Source: Staphylococcus argensis (lineage in GTDB: Bacteria; Bacillota; Bacilli; Staphylococcales; Staphylococcaceae). From it: a DNA stretch of 54,734 nucleotides. The DNA lies in contig NZ_PPPX01000011.1 in assembly GCF_002902305.1 (NCBI RefSeq), positions 323,232 through 377,965 on the forward strand. Reading direction: 5' to 3'. Position numbers and translations under genes: made by a program. This document shows, piece by piece, positions 9,174 through 18,816 of this stretch. The notes under the pieces are model-generated. The model saw only the letters and a program-made list of their open reading frames with translations. It made no database searches and was not told the DNA's origin. Each line of letters starts with the position of its first letter. Position 1 is the first letter of the stretch.

Positions 9174-9243
9174 TTATTGCTGCCAAAGGTAGCAATAATT
9201 AGTTGAGTGACGACCCTTAAGCAAGCAGATTGAAGTAAGTCTC
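9124..9243. repeat. 120-nt imperfect palindrome at the repeat array end
   Basis: GAGACTTAC (9124-9132) pairs with GTAAGTCTC (9235-9243). CAATCTG with CAGATTG, CGCTTGAAGG with CCTTAAGCAAG, GTCGTCAAC with GTTGAGTGACGAC, and a 12-bp terminal hairpin ATTATTGCTGCC-AAA-GGTAGCAATAAT (9173-9199) complete a near-continuous stem. The last tandem unit supplies most of the left arm. No T-tract follows, so it is not an obvious terminator. Confidence 0.7.
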
Positions 9244-9325
9244 GATATTGCATATTTTTAATTATACAAATATCTGAATATTCGATATACTTATATTATA
9301 AACTTATCTCAAAGGGGTCATAAAT

Positions 9326-10483
9326 ATGAGTCAATTTACCGAAAAAGACAAACTCAACCTACTCAAAGATTTAGTCAAAATAGAATCAGTGAATGATAAC
9401 GAACTCGAAGTCTGCCAATATCTCCACGACCTTTTACAACAGCACGACATCAAATCCGAAATTATCCAACTCAACGAGACACGCGCAAATCTCGTGGCAG
9501 AAATTGGTACAGACGGACCTGTGCTAGGTATTTCTGGTCACATGGATGTCGTAGCACCCGGTAATAAAGATAACTGGACGCACGATCCTTTTACCCTTAC
9601 AGAAGAGGACGGCAAGCTCTATGGTAGAGGGGCTGCGGACATGAAATCGGGTCTCGCTGCATTCGTGATCAGTATGATTGATATCAATGCTTCTCAAAGT
9701 CTGAAACATGGTAGAATTCGACTGCTCGCTACGGCTGGGGAAGAAATTGCGGGAGAAGGTGCGAAAGCGTTCCACGACAAAGGCTACATGGACGATGTGG
9801 ATGCGCTCGTGATTGCTGAACCGTCTGAGGACCGTATCATTTACGCCCACAAAGGTTCCATGGATATCCGCGTGAGCTCAACTGGTAAGGCTGCGCATAG
9901 TTCAATGCCTGACTTAGGCTTTAATGCGATTTCACCACTTGTGAAGTTTATTTATAAAATTGATGAAGGTTTCCACAAATTTGATCAAACGAACGATACG
10001 TTAGGTTCTCCAGTACTAAATGCGACGTTGTTTAACGGCGGTACGCAAGTGAACTCTATTCCGGAATATGCTGAATCAGAATTTAACATTCGTACCATTC
10101 CAGAACATGACAATGATCAATTTGTTTCATACTTCAAAGAGGTGCTTAAAGAAGTAGAAACGGATAAGACAGATATCGAAGTCGATACGTACATGTCTCG
10201 TCCACCTGTGTTAACTACGGGTACTAATGGCTTGGTGAAATTGGCACAGAATATGGGGCATCAATACTTAAATGCAGATCTAGAAGCCCTTCCATCACCA
10301 GGTGTGACTGATGCTTCCGATTTATTACAAGACAAAGATGAGGACTTCCCGTTCATCATGTTCGGTCCAGGTCATATTAGTCAGGCACATCAAGTAGATG
10401 AATATGTAACGAAATCTACTTATTTAACGTTTATTGATCTCTTTACTGAGATGTTGCCGTCTTATCTGGAAAATCTAAAATAA
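9326..10483 (+). CDS. M20 family ArgE/DapE-type deacylase
   Basis: A 385-aa zinc-dependent M20 peptidase/deacylase. The metal and catalytic residues are all present: GHMDVVAPG (His72, Asp74), GRGAADMKSG (Asp105) and ATAGEE (Glu139/Glu140), with the second metal-site histidine in the C-terminal ISQAHQVDEY. The dimerisation lid lies between about 170 and 290. Annotation as succinyl-diaminopimelate desuccinylase is common for such proteins, but staphylococci usually make diaminopimelate/lysine by the acetylated route, so the real substrate is uncertain. AAAGGGG precedes the ATG. Confidence 0.85.
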   Translation: MSQFTEKDKLNLLKDLVKIESVNDNELEVCQYLHDLLQQHDIKSEIIQLNETRANLVAEIGTDGPVLGISGHMDVVAPGNKDNWTHDPFTLTEEDGKLYGRGAADMKSGLAAFVISMIDINASQSLKHGRIRLLATAGEEIAGEGAKAFHDKGYMDDVDALVIAEPSEDRIIYAHKGSMDIRVSSTGKAAHSSMPDLGFNAISPLVKFIYKIDEGFHKFDQTNDTLGSPVLNATLFNGGTQVNSIPEYAESEFNIRTIPEHDNDQFVSYFKEVLKEVETDKTDIEVDTYMSRPPVLTTGTNGLVKLAQNMGHQYLNADLEALPSPGVTDASDLLQDKDEDFPFIMFGPGHISQAHQVDEYVTKSTYLTFIDLFTEMLPSYLENLK

Positions 10484-10520
10484 TGTGTGATATTTAACGC
10501 TATAGTTAATATATAAAATA

Positions 10521-10563
10521 GGCGACGCGACGTAATTTCTAGTTTACATCGCATCGCCTATTT
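10521..10563. terminator. bidirectional terminator
   Basis: GGCGACGCGACGTAA (10521-10535) pairs, with G-U pairs, with TTTACATCGCATCGCC (10543-10558), followed by TATTTTT. It lies between convergent deacylase and hydrolase genes and may serve both. Confidence 0.75.
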
Positions 10564-10586
10564 TTCTGTGTATTTCATGCATTTTA

Positions 10587-11570
10587 CTAATGTTTATTCA
10601 CAATTTGCTTTAACTGTCTGAGGAACGTTTGTCGTTCTGGTAACGGGAAGATTGGATAAATGTGATAAAGGTTATAACCCGGAACGAAATCATGCGCGAT
10701 ACCTAACTCTTGCAGTTTGTAAGAAAGTTTCAATGCTTCAGGGTATAACGTTTCTTTCGTACCGATGTTAATCGTTATGTGTCCTAAATCTGTGAGATCC
10801 CCGTTAATTGGTGAAATTTGCCAGTCTGATAAATCTTTATCTCCAGCCCATAACTCTAGGAAGAATTTGCTTCCTTCAATGCCAATCATCGGATCGAATT
10901 GTTCATATACTTTCGCTTCAGGATCGCTAAATGTCGCATCGAGTACTGGAGAATTGAGTATGATGTTGCTAGGTTGTGGTAAATGAAGTTGCTTTAATTG
11001 TTGTGCAAACGCTAAAGCAATCTGTCCACCTGCTGAATCCCCACTCAAGATGAGTTGATGATTGTGCTCTACGCTTTTTAATAATTGTTTATAAAGCGTC
11101 TCTAATAAATCAAATGTCGCTCTATAGTCTGCATGAGGAACTTTAGGATAAACTGGCATAACCACTTTTGCATTGAGCGTCTCAGCTAGCTCGTCAATGT
11201 ACTCGAAGTGTGGTTTAATCGGATCTTGGAACCAAGCGCCACCATGAATGTACAGCACAACCGGTTGTTGACGATTCTCTAGATTATTAACGACATACAC
11301 GGTTGAGCCCTTTACTTCTAACTTATCCGCTTTATGTTTAAAGTTGTAGTCAATACCTTGGAATAGACCTTTCGTATGCGGACTTACCTTATCCAAAGCA
11401 ACTTGCGCGTCTGAGATATTTGTAAACGGCTTCTTCATACCAGAAGCGCGAAGTTTAAGCTCGAGTAGGAAGCTACGATAACTTCTTCTTTCTTTAATTC
11501 GCGCATAACAGTAAGATGCCAACGCAAGGCCACCCACGCCTGCTACTGCAGTTAATACTTTCTTCAACAA
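10587..11570 (-). CDS. alpha/beta hydrolase, HSL-type esterase
   Basis: A 327-aa alpha/beta hydrolase. It carries the oxyanion-hole motif HGGAW (about 109-113) and the nucleophile motif GDSAGG (Ser about 179) of the hormone-sensitive-lipase-like carboxylesterases; the C-terminal YNLYHIYPI supplies the probable histidine. An N-terminal hydrophobic stretch (about 4-22) suggests membrane anchoring or secretion. The start is TTG, nine bases after GGAGG. It acts on an unknown ester, probably a lipid or acetylated compound. Confidence 0.8.
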   Translation of the reverse strand: MLKKVLTAVAGVGGLALASYCYARIKERRSYRSFLLELKLRASGMKKPFTNISDAQVALDKVSPHTKGLFQGIDYNFKHKADKLEVKGSTVYVVNNLENRQQPVVLYIHGGAWFQDPIKPHFEYIDELAETLNAKVVMPVYPKVPHADYRATFDLLETLYKQLLKSVEHNHQLILSGDSAGGQIALAFAQQLKQLHLPQPSNIILNSPVLDATFSDPEAKVYEQFDPMIGIEGSKFFLELWAGDKDLSDWQISPINGDLTDLGHITINIGTKETLYPEALKLSYKLQELGIAHDFVPGYNLYHIYPIFPLPERQTFLRQLKQIVNKH

Positions 11571-12174
11571 TTCTATTTACCTCCTAGTTCGCTCTCTTAT
11601 CTTTAGTGTATCTTATTTATACCCAGAATTTTAGTGAAACACTCTACAGGCACCGATATTATTTTTCATGCTTGACCGCTTCATATCGAGATGGGAGAAA
11701 CTTTCTATCTTTGTACAATAAATCTGTGGTGGCCTTATTTAATGAAATTTAATGCTACGTAGACACACCGTTTAAGGATAGTAAAAAACACTCTATCTTA
11801 TATGTAAGCAGAGTGTATGGTTAAAAGTTGCCTATCGTTAAATAGATTATAAGAGTTAAACTTTAAATAATGTAATTTTTATGCGAAGCAGCGAGCAATG
11901 CACTTTCTACTGTTAAATCCATTTAAAATAAATGGCGCTCTTGGATCGCGCATTGCTGATATCATCAGCAGCTCGATGTTACTACCGTTCAATTAAACAA
12001 AGAAATAATGTCAGCGCCAAAGTAAAAAACAGCGGGAGCAACCGCCAATCTCTTATAGAGTGGCTGGCATTCTTTTTTACTCGGAGCTGAAGAACGCGAA
12101 GCAGCGATTTTACTACCACGTAAATGAGCAATGAGTGTTCTTTAGCGACACAGTAAAAAACAATGAAAGGCTCT
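11571..12174. other. 600-bp intergenic region with degenerate repeats
   Basis: No gene is supported. Read on the minus strand, TGTTTTTTACT occurs three times (near 12162, 12031 and 11790), each after a GC-rich or hairpin stretch, e.g. ACACTCT (11788-11794)/AGAGTGT (11810-11816). Related words such as GCGAAGCAGCGA (near 11882 and 12097) and GTAGTAA/GTAGAAA recur between them. This looks like two or three decayed copies of a unit with terminator-like ends. Confidence 0.4.
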
Positions 12175-12687
12175 CTAGAAAGCTAAAGTTGTTTCAGGAG
12201 ATTCGTCTAATAACATCGCCATGTACAACTCGTCATGATAAAGACCATCCATATAAATAGATTGGCGTTTAATACCTTCGATCTTGAAGCCCATCTTTTC
12301 ATATAATTTGATAGCTGGATTATTATGCGTGAGAACAGTGAGTTCAAGACGACGTAGTCCTTTATTTTTCGCCCATTTAATGATTTCTTCGAACATTTGC
12401 GTCGCATAACCTTGATGGTGGTAATTATTTTCAATACCCGTAATGATATAGCCGATATGTTTAATTTTTGCCACTGAACTGATATGGACAAACGAATAGC
12501 CCTTAATATCGCCCTCATCTGTCTTCAGACCAATATAGAAGTTATGCTTAATATTATCTTTTAACGTCTCTTCGTTATAACTCCGTTCATCTGGCGCGTA
12601 TAGCATAAACTGGCTTTCGCTATCGATTTGCTTCATGCAGTTGTATAAATTCTTGGTTTCATCTGGACATATTCTTTCGATTTTCAT
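12175..12687 (-). CDS. GNAT family N-acetyltransferase
   Basis: A 170-aa GNAT acetyltransferase from the ATG at 12687, placed behind AGTGGGGGGC; an in-frame extension of 16 residues upstream has no ribosome binding site. The acetyl-CoA-binding segment is HHQGYATQMFEEIIKWA (an R/Q-x-x-G-x-A variant at about 105-121), followed by the typical RRLELTVLTHNNPAIKLYEKMGF. The acceptor is not predictable. Most similar in style to ribosomal-protein-type or small-molecule acetylases. Confidence 0.8.
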   Translation of the reverse strand: MKIERICPDETKNLYNCMKQIDSESQFMLYAPDERSYNEETLKDNIKHNFYIGLKTDEGDIKGYSFVHISSVAKIKHIGYIITGIENNYHHQGYATQMFEEIIKWAKNKGLRRLELTVLTHNNPAIKLYEKMGFKIEGIKRQSIYMDGLYHDELYMAMLLDESPETTLAF

Positions 12688-12828
12688 TTTAAAAGCCCCC
12701 CACTTATAAAAATAATTATATCTATCATACATCATATTTCGTCGCGCGTCACATATGCATGGTTATTAGAATTAATATGATAATTACTTTATAGGGTCGT
12801 CAAATGTCATTACTGAAATCGTGTTATT

Positions 12829-13161
12829 TCACTCGTCTTTAAAAACATAATCAGCCATTTGATTCAACTGATGTTCAAAGGCTTGCATATCGATGAAACG
12901 GCCTTGGCGATGCATTTCTTTACCTTCGAGATAAATAAGGTCTACAGGGACAGTGAAGATAGAGAGCTCGCCTGCTATTTCTTCAAGGTGAGTCTGGTTA
13001 ATCACGCCGAGTGGCACATCAGGATAATCCTTCAGCATCATTTCTATCTGAGGCAAGACAGCATGACACACGCTACAGTTCTCGCGCATCACGTGTACGA
13101 TAACCAAAGGATGTGACGTGATAAATTGGTGGAATTCTTCGATACTGTTAATTTGTTGCAT
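12829..13161 (-). CDS. thioredoxin-like protein
   Basis: A 110-aa thioredoxin-fold protein with the redox pair Cys29-Ser-Val-Cys32 in RENCSVCHAVLP and the cis-proline strand FTVPVDLIYLEGKEMHRQGRF. No signal peptide, so it acts in the cytosol. The CSVC centre differs from classical CGPC thioredoxin, suggesting a specialised disulfide reductase or a bacilliredoxin-type role. AGGTGAG precedes the ATG. Confidence 0.8.
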   Translation of the reverse strand: MQQINSIEEFHQFITSHPLVIVHVMRENCSVCHAVLPQIEMMLKDYPDVPLGVINQTHLEEIAGELSIFTVPVDLIYLEGKEMHRQGRFIDMQAFEHQLNQMADYVFKDE

Positions 13162-13330
13162 CTGTGCTCACCTCAATTTTGTATATTAACTCATATGAAA
13201 TATTTCTGTATCATTGACGTCGTATATTCTTAACTAGGATGACCTTAGTCGTTGTCATACCCCAGCAACGGCCACTCAACCGTTATACAAGGCCAAGAAC
13301 TAAAGCGCCCGATCTTTCATTCGGTTTCCT

Positions 13331-14299
13331 CTAATCGTCGAGTAGCTTTAACATCCGTTCTCTCACTTCTTGCGTGTACCCTTGTAAGCCTCCTGTATGA
13401 ATAAATAGTATATTCTCGGCATCATCAAATGTGCCGTTTTCAAGTTCTGTTATCATTCCTCTGAAGGATTTTTCAGTATAAGTAGGATCGAGCACAAGCC
13501 CTTCTTTCTGAGCGACCTCGATGTAAAACCGTAGCTCTTCATCCGTCGCTTGTCCATAACCTTGTCCTACATAGTGATCGTTAATATCGATGGTCTCAAA
13601 GTCTGTCACACTTTTATCTAAATCTTTCACTAAATGCTTCACTTTTTCAGTAAAAGTCTCACGATCTGCATCTACATCATAGCCGACAATCTGTTTATTG
13701 CTTTGATAATGGTGATTGCCGTACCACAAACCTGCATAGGTACCACCTGAACCCACAGCAACGTTAATCACGTCGAATTTGATACCGAGTTGATGTTCCT
13801 GCTTCAGAATCTCTTTGTAGGCGTTGACGTAGCCATGTGTCCCAATCCAGTCTGAAGCACCTACAGGAACGATGAGCGGTCGTTTCCCCTCTTCCTGAAG
13901 CTCAGAAGCGATTGTCTCCATTGTAACATCTCGCTCATCACTTGATTCAATTGAATGAATTTGAGCGCCCATCAGTTGATCTAAGAACAGATTCCCTTCC
14001 ACAAGTTGTTAGGAACCTGAAAGCACAAGATGACACTCAAGATTCTGCTTAGCACATAACGCTGTCGTAGCTCGCGCATGATTCGATGTGACCGCACCTG
14101 TTGTGATAATCGTATCGTAGTCATGGTCGAGCGCATATTGGATCGTATACTCTAACTTGCGTATCTTATTCCCTGATAGCTCTGTACCAGTGAAATCATC
14201 TCGTTTGATATAAATATTTTTACCATAGACCTGGCTTAAATTCTCTAACTTCTGAATTGGCGTATCTAACTGTGCAACATCCAATTTATTCTCTAACAT
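13331..14299 (-). pseudogene. D-cysteine desulfhydrase/ACC deaminase family, nonsense mutation
   Basis: A fold-type II PLP enzyme (ACC deaminase/D-cysteine desulfhydrase family), 322 codons long, split by an in-frame TAA at 14009-14011. The N-terminal 96 aa contain the PLP-lysine region FTGTELSGNKIRKLEY and end HLVLSGS. After the stop the same frame continues QLVEGNLFLDQLMGAQIH to the end. GAA to TAA is the simplest lesion (relatives have glutamate-rich sequence here). A GTG at 14002 could restart translation but would lack the PLP lysine. The VOC gene ends 21 bp upstream, so it belongs to a three-gene run with the VOC and GNAT genes. Confidence 0.85.
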
Positions 14300-14320
14300 G
14301 TGCTCACACTCCCTATCGGT

Positions 14321-14857
14321 TTAGTCTTTCGTCGGTTGAGGTGTAAATAATGTAGCTTCACTATCTTCTGGGTAGTAAAAGCCGTTCGGAACCGTTTGGA
14401 GTTCAATCAAGCTGCCCCACGGTGCCTTAACGTAAACAGTTTGGTTCCCTTCAGTATCCTCATAACGTGTATTGCTATGGGGGTCAGACAAAGGCGTGCC
14501 TCCAGCCTCTTGAATACGCTTGAATGCATCGTCAAAGTCCTCTGCTTCTACATAGAATGAGATATGCGTAAACCCAACGTCTTGCAGGGATTCTGCTCCG
14601 CGTTGACGTGCGTCTTCGAACTCAAACATTTCGATATTCGGACCATTGCCAAAGACCATCATACGTTTATGGATAATTTGGGCTCCACGTTCAAGTCCGA
14701 GGATATGTTCTACGTGACGGCCACCCCGTGGTTCTTCCGTCTTCGTTTGGCTATCATAAGCAATCTTACCGTCCAATCCCTCTTTAAAGAATCGTGTCGC
14801 TTCTTCCATATCTGGTACAGTAAGTCCTATATGATTAATTCCTCTTGTGATTGCCAC
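14321..14857 (-). CDS. VOC (glyoxalase/dioxygenase fold) family protein
   Basis: A 178-aa vicinal-oxygen-chelate protein with two beta-alpha-beta modules: GINHIGLTVPDMEEATRFF near the N-terminus (metal-type His at about 10) and FTHISFYVEAEDFDDAFKRI in the middle, followed by a GNQTVYVKAPWGSLIELQ strand with the C-terminal glutamate. It may be a lyase, epimerase or dioxygenase; the substrate is unknown. The start is GTG, seven bases after GGAGG. It lies between a GNAT gene and the broken desulfhydrase in one apparent transcription unit. Confidence 0.8.
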   Translation of the reverse strand: MAITRGINHIGLTVPDMEEATRFFKEGLDGKIAYDSQTKTEEPRGGRHVEHILGLERGAQIIHKRMMVFGNGPNIEMFEFEDARQRGAESLQDVGFTHISFYVEAEDFDDAFKRIQEAGGTPLSDPHSNTRYEDTEGNQTVYVKAPWGSLIELQTVPNGFYYPEDSEATLFTPQPTKD

Positions 14858-14880
14858 AGTTATTCCTCCTATTAGATTGT

Positions 14881-15444
14881 TTACTTTAGCATTTTATAAT
14901 AATCTGCTTTCAACAACTCATATTGATTCGCATCTTTAAAGTGGCCATGTGTCAACAAGTGTTCGCGCAACTGCCCTACGTATTGAAAATGAGCTTTGGT
15001 AGCGACTTTATTACTCGCAGTGTTGTCCACTTCAGCAAGCAACATTAATTTATTGATATTCAGATGTGTAAACACAAAGTCGCACATGACTTTAAGACAC
15101 CTTGTAATGATATTCTTCCCGCTAAACCCCTGAGTTATCCAATATCCTACCTCAGCGCGTTGAAAATGAACATTCACATTATGAATATCCACCGTACCAA
15201 TCAGTTGATCATCATAATAAATGATGAAGACGCGTCCTTTACCCTCAGCTTGAAGACGTAACATCATCCTTAAATAGTTTTCTTCATCTTTAATAGAAAC
15301 CGATTCATCGATAAAGTCAAGAAATGGTTTAAGATGTGCCATATTATCTTGAATAACATGGTACAGCTCTTCCGCCATATACATTTCAGGTTGTGCTAGA
15401 TAGATGTGTTCGTCTACCTTAAGCTTCAATAATAAATTGGTCAT
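14881..15444 (-). CDS. GNAT acetyltransferase, RimJ/RimL-like
   Basis: A 187-aa GNAT of the ribosomal-protein acetyltransferase type: GTVDIHNVNVHFQRAEVGYWITQGFSGKNIITRCLKVMCDFVF contains, in pieces, the hydrophobic strand and pyrophosphate-binding turn (broken here at Q-G-F-S-G-K), then NINKLMLLAEVDNTASNKVA. The ATG at 15444 is preferred because AAGGA lies ten bases before it; a GTG nine bases upstream is too close to that site. VOC gene follows after 23 bp. Confidence 0.75.
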   Translation of the reverse strand: MTNLLLKLKVDEHIYLAQPEMYMAEELYHVIQDNMAHLKPFLDFIDESVSIKDEENYLRMMLRLQAEGKGRVFIIYYDDQLIGTVDIHNVNVHFQRAEVGYWITQGFSGKNIITRCLKVMCDFVFTHLNINKLMLLAEVDNTASNKVATKAHFQYVGQLREHLLTHGHFKDANQYELLKADYYKMLK

Positions 15445-15553
15445 ACGTGTCACATCCTTAAAGGTATTACACCTATCATAAGTCTATTATCAGAATAGTT
15501 CAATATTTTTAGATGACGAACTTTTAAACTATTAATGTTTAAACCTCAACTTT

Positions 15554-16942
15554 TTAATATCCAAGTAAAAGCGCGACAGACATTGCTACTGCGCAAATAA
15601 TGACCCATAGTAAAATCAATTTCCAAGCAAACTTTAACCACTTCGTATATGGAATCTTTCCAACAGCAAGTGCTCCCATCAAAATGGCTGAAGTTGGAAA
15701 TAGCACATTACTGATGGCATCCCCATATTGAAATGCTAATACAGTCATTTGTCGGTTGATATGCAATAAATCTGCAATAGGTACCATTAATGGCATTGTT
15801 GTTAGCGCTTGGCCAGAGCCTGAGGGTATAAAGAAGTTTAGGAAAAATTGAAAGATGAACATCACTAAAATAACGAATGATGACGGCACATCCGCTAAAA
15901 GTGTGGTCATACCATGTACGATGGTATCGATAACTTTACTATCTTCTAATAATACGATAATACCTTTAGCGAACCCAACAACTAATGCGCCGAACAGAAC
16001 ATTCTCCATCCCTTCAATGAGTGCATCAAATGTTCCATTAAATCCTAAACCACCGACAAATCCAGCCATTATACCTATTAGTAAGAAGTTAGCACTCATT
16101 TCATTGAATGACCAATTTAACGTGAAAATACCAATAACATTAATAAATATAGCTAGAACGATAAGCATTAAGCATAGGGCTTCCCTTTTACTAAAATGAT
16201 GAGACGTTTCACTTTGCGTAAAATCATTATCTTCTTGTTCTAAATCGTAAACTAAGCTCTTGGTCTTATCTTTCTTCACTTTATGTCCATAACTCATCAC
16301 TGTAGTAATCGCAGCAATCAAGATAAAGAAATAAATAATCGTTCTAAGTCCCCATCCAGAAAACATCGGCAATTCTGCTACTTTCTGAGCAACTCCTACT
16401 GTAAACGGATTTAACATTCCTCCTATGAATCCACTCGCTGCGCCCAAAATAACCATCGATGCTCCTGTTAGTGCATCATAACCTAAAGTTCGCGCTATAA
16501 GTATTCCTATAGGTACAAAAATAATCGTTTCTTCAGCTAGACCAATTGAAAAGCCTAGAATTGAAAATACCGTCATCGTTAAAGGAATCATGAGATAATT
16601 CGCTTTACCTAAAGCATGCATGGCTTTTTTAACGCCATTCTCAAAAGCCCCTGTTTTATGAACGATACCAAAGGCGCCACCTACTAAGAAGATGTAGAAG
16701 ACAATTTCTGAACCACTAATCAACCCTTGAGGTATTGCTCTAAATACTTCTAAAAAAGACCCATGATGGGCAGCAACTTCATGATATGTACCTGAGACTA
16801 CTAGTGTCTGGTCACCCTTCTTTTCTCTCTGATATTCTCCAGCTGGTATGAAGTAAGTCATCAGCCAAGCAATGATAATAATCATAATTAATAAAGCATA
16901 TGTGTGTGGTGTTTTTATTTGCAGTTTCTTAGATTTACTCAT
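15554..16942 (-). CDS. YfcC family carrier
   Basis: A 462-aa membrane protein with about 12 hydrophobic segments and the YfcC family pattern (PHTYALLIMIIIIAWLMTY, then FIPAGEY; GGAFGIVHKTGAFENGV; PSGSGQALTTMPLMVPI). The family belongs to the ion-transporter superfamily and includes proteins annotated as C4-dicarboxylate or basic amino acid antiporters; YfcC has been linked to acetate/carbon metabolism in enterobacteria. Substrate not predictable here. The ATG at 16942 has AGGAG eight bases before. It lies just downstream of cidC-terminator, head to tail. Confidence 0.8.
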   Translation of the reverse strand: MSKSKKLQIKTPHTYALLIMIIIIAWLMTYFIPAGEYQREKKGDQTLVVSGTYHEVAAHHGSFLEVFRAIPQGLISGSEIVFYIFLVGGAFGIVHKTGAFENGVKKAMHALGKANYLMIPLTMTVFSILGFSIGLAEETIIFVPIGILIARTLGYDALTGASMVILGAASGFIGGMLNPFTVGVAQKVAELPMFSGWGLRTIIYFFILIAAITTVMSYGHKVKKDKTKSLVYDLEQEDNDFTQSETSHHFSKREALCLMLIVLAIFINVIGIFTLNWSFNEMSANFLLIGIMAGFVGGLGFNGTFDALIEGMENVLFGALVVGFAKGIIVLLEDSKVIDTIVHGMTTLLADVPSSFVILVMFIFQFFLNFFIPSGSGQALTTMPLMVPIADLLHINRQMTVLAFQYGDAISNVLFPTSAILMGALAVGKIPYTKWLKFAWKLILLWVIICAVAMSVALLLGY

Positions 16943-17012
16943 TTGTTCCACTCCTGTTAGTCATTTTTATATGAATACCCTAGGTGAGAAGATGAAAACA
17001 ATAGACATTAAA

Positions 17013-17039
17013 AAAACCGAGCCATAACGGCTCGGTTTT
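17013..17039 (-). terminator. Rho-independent terminator of cid operon
   Basis: AAAACCGAGCC (17013-17023) and GGCTCGGTTTT (17029-17039) form a perfect 11-bp stem with a 5-base loop. On the minus strand it continues into a run of T, ending cidC transcription. Confidence 0.9.
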
Positions 17040-17073
17040 ATACGGGAAAGGATAGGTTTAATAATTAATTAAA

Positions 17074-18816
17074 TTAGAAGAAACGTTTTGCTGCTGTTGA
17101 TAATGGTGGGATTTCGTCCCAATCTAATTTTTTATCTTCAGTGATAGATCTGTAAGCCCATTTACCATAGTTGATTGCTTCGTCTTTAACAATCTTACCT
17201 GGTAGTGGAGCTGCAGTTGAGTCAACGTATACGTTAACGATTGTTGGACGATCTTGTTCTAATGCTTCTGCAACAACATCGTCTACGCGGCTAGGGTCTT
17301 TAAGTGTGTAACCTACACCGCCACAAGCCTCAGCAAATTTAGCTAAGTCCATATCAGTGAAGTCGATTGCGTATTCTAATTCACCTGCTGCTTGTTGTTC
17401 GTATTTGATGAATGATAATTGTTCGTTGTTAAGAACAAAGATAGTCATTGGTAGGTCGTATTGTACTGCTGTAGCGAAGTCTTGCATAACCATTTGGAAT
17501 GCACCGTCACCAGCGATACCGATAACTTGACGGTTTGGCCAAGCGATACGTGATGCGATTGCACCTGGTAATGCACAGCCCATAGTACCTAACCAACTAG
17601 AAATGATAAATTTATTGTTAACAGTACAGTTCAAGTAACGTGTAGACCATACAGTTGAAGTACCAACGTCTACTGAGAATACAGCGTCGTCATGACGTAC
17701 TTTGTTAATAGCATCCATTAAGCGTTCTGGACGGATTGGTTTGCTTTCGTTAGCTTTATCCGCTTTCATCCAAGAATCCCATGTTGCTTTACGTTGTAAT
17801 GTCTTAGTTAAGAAGTCACGTTCACCAACATGTTTGATTGATTCAGTAAGTTGAGTTAATGCAACTTTACTGTCGCCTACGATACCCGCGTTAACATCGA
17901 AACGGTGTCCGATTGCTTCTGGGTTAGTATCGATTTGGATTGCTTTGATGTTTTTCTTAGGTAGGTAATCAACGTAAGGGTAGTTTGTACCTACCATGAT
18001 TAGCAAGTCAGCTTCTTGCATAGTTTGGTATGAAGGTTTCGTACCGATCTTACCTAAGTTACCTAAGTTGTATGGGTGAGAGTCAGGTAAGATACCTTTA
18101 GCTGGTAGAGTCACAACTGCTGGAATTTTAGCAGTTTCGATAAATTCACGCACTTCTTCTTTCGCGTGTTGCGCACCTAAACCGATTAAGACAACTGGAC
18201 GTTTACTTTTATCGATAAGTTTAGCTGCTTTCTTGATACTACGTGGTTTTGGTGAGATACGTGCTGGTGGTGCAGTATCTACTTTCTTGCTTGTAGTATC
18301 TTTAACTTTACGAGTTAATAAGTCGTTTGGTAGTACGAGTACTGCTGGACCTTTTTTCTCGTAAGCAGTGCGGATCGCTTCGTTTACGATACCGAAGATG
18401 TCTTTGTCATCTTTAGTGATTTGGTGGCTGTATACAGCTACACCGTCAACCATTTTAAGAATATCAGTTTCTTGGAATGCTTTCGTACCAAGCACTGTAC
18501 TGTTTGATTGACCTGCTAAGATAAGTTGTGGCACGTTGTCCATTTCGGCATCATACATACCGTTTAATAAGTGGACAATACCAGGACCACCGATACTTAA
18601 TGCTACACCGATCTTACCAGTAAGTTTAGTGTAGCTTGCTGCTGTTAAACTAGCTACTTCTTCATGACGTACGTGATAGAATTTCAAGTCTTCGCGTACT
18701 GTTCTCAAGCTATCTACGACTGCATCGATTGAGTCACCAGGGATACCATAAAGGTGATCAATATTCCATGCTTCTAATGCTTTAACGAGTGCTTGATTTG
18801 CTTTAATTTTTGCCAC
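17074..18816 (-). CDS. cidC: CidC pyruvate:menaquinone oxidoreductase (pyruvate oxidase)
   Basis: A 580-aa thiamine-diphosphate enzyme of the POX family that converts pyruvate to acetate and CO2 and passes electrons to menaquinone at the membrane. The N-terminal Pyr domain has the catalytic glutamate in RHEEVASL (about 51-52). The central FAD-like domain is about 190-330. The C-terminal PP domain has the ThDP/Mg motif GDGAFQMVMQDF...NNEQ. Start is GTG ten bases after AAAGGGG. It follows cidB by 81 bp in the order cidA-cidB-cidC. Acetate it makes is linked to programmed cell death in S. aureus stationary phase. Confidence 0.92.
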   Translation of the reverse strand: MAKIKANQALVKALEAWNIDHLYGIPGDSIDAVVDSLRTVREDLKFYHVRHEEVASLTAASYTKLTGKIGVALSIGGPGIVHLLNGMYDAEMDNVPQLILAGQSNSTVLGTKAFQETDILKMVDGVAVYSHQITKDDKDIFGIVNEAIRTAYEKKGPAVLVLPNDLLTRKVKDTTSKKVDTAPPARISPKPRSIKKAAKLIDKSKRPVVLIGLGAQHAKEEVREFIETAKIPAVVTLPAKGILPDSHPYNLGNLGKIGTKPSYQTMQEADLLIMVGTNYPYVDYLPKKNIKAIQIDTNPEAIGHRFDVNAGIVGDSKVALTQLTESIKHVGERDFLTKTLQRKATWDSWMKADKANESKPIRPERLMDAINKVRHDDAVFSVDVGTSTVWSTRYLNCTVNNKFIISSWLGTMGCALPGAIASRIAWPNRQVIGIAGDGAFQMVMQDFATAVQYDLPMTIFVLNNEQLSFIKYEQQAAGELEYAIDFTDMDLAKFAEACGGVGYTLKDPSRVDDVVAEALEQDRPTIVNVYVDSTAAPLPGKIVKDEAINYGKWAYRSITEDKKLDWDEIPPLSTAAKRFF

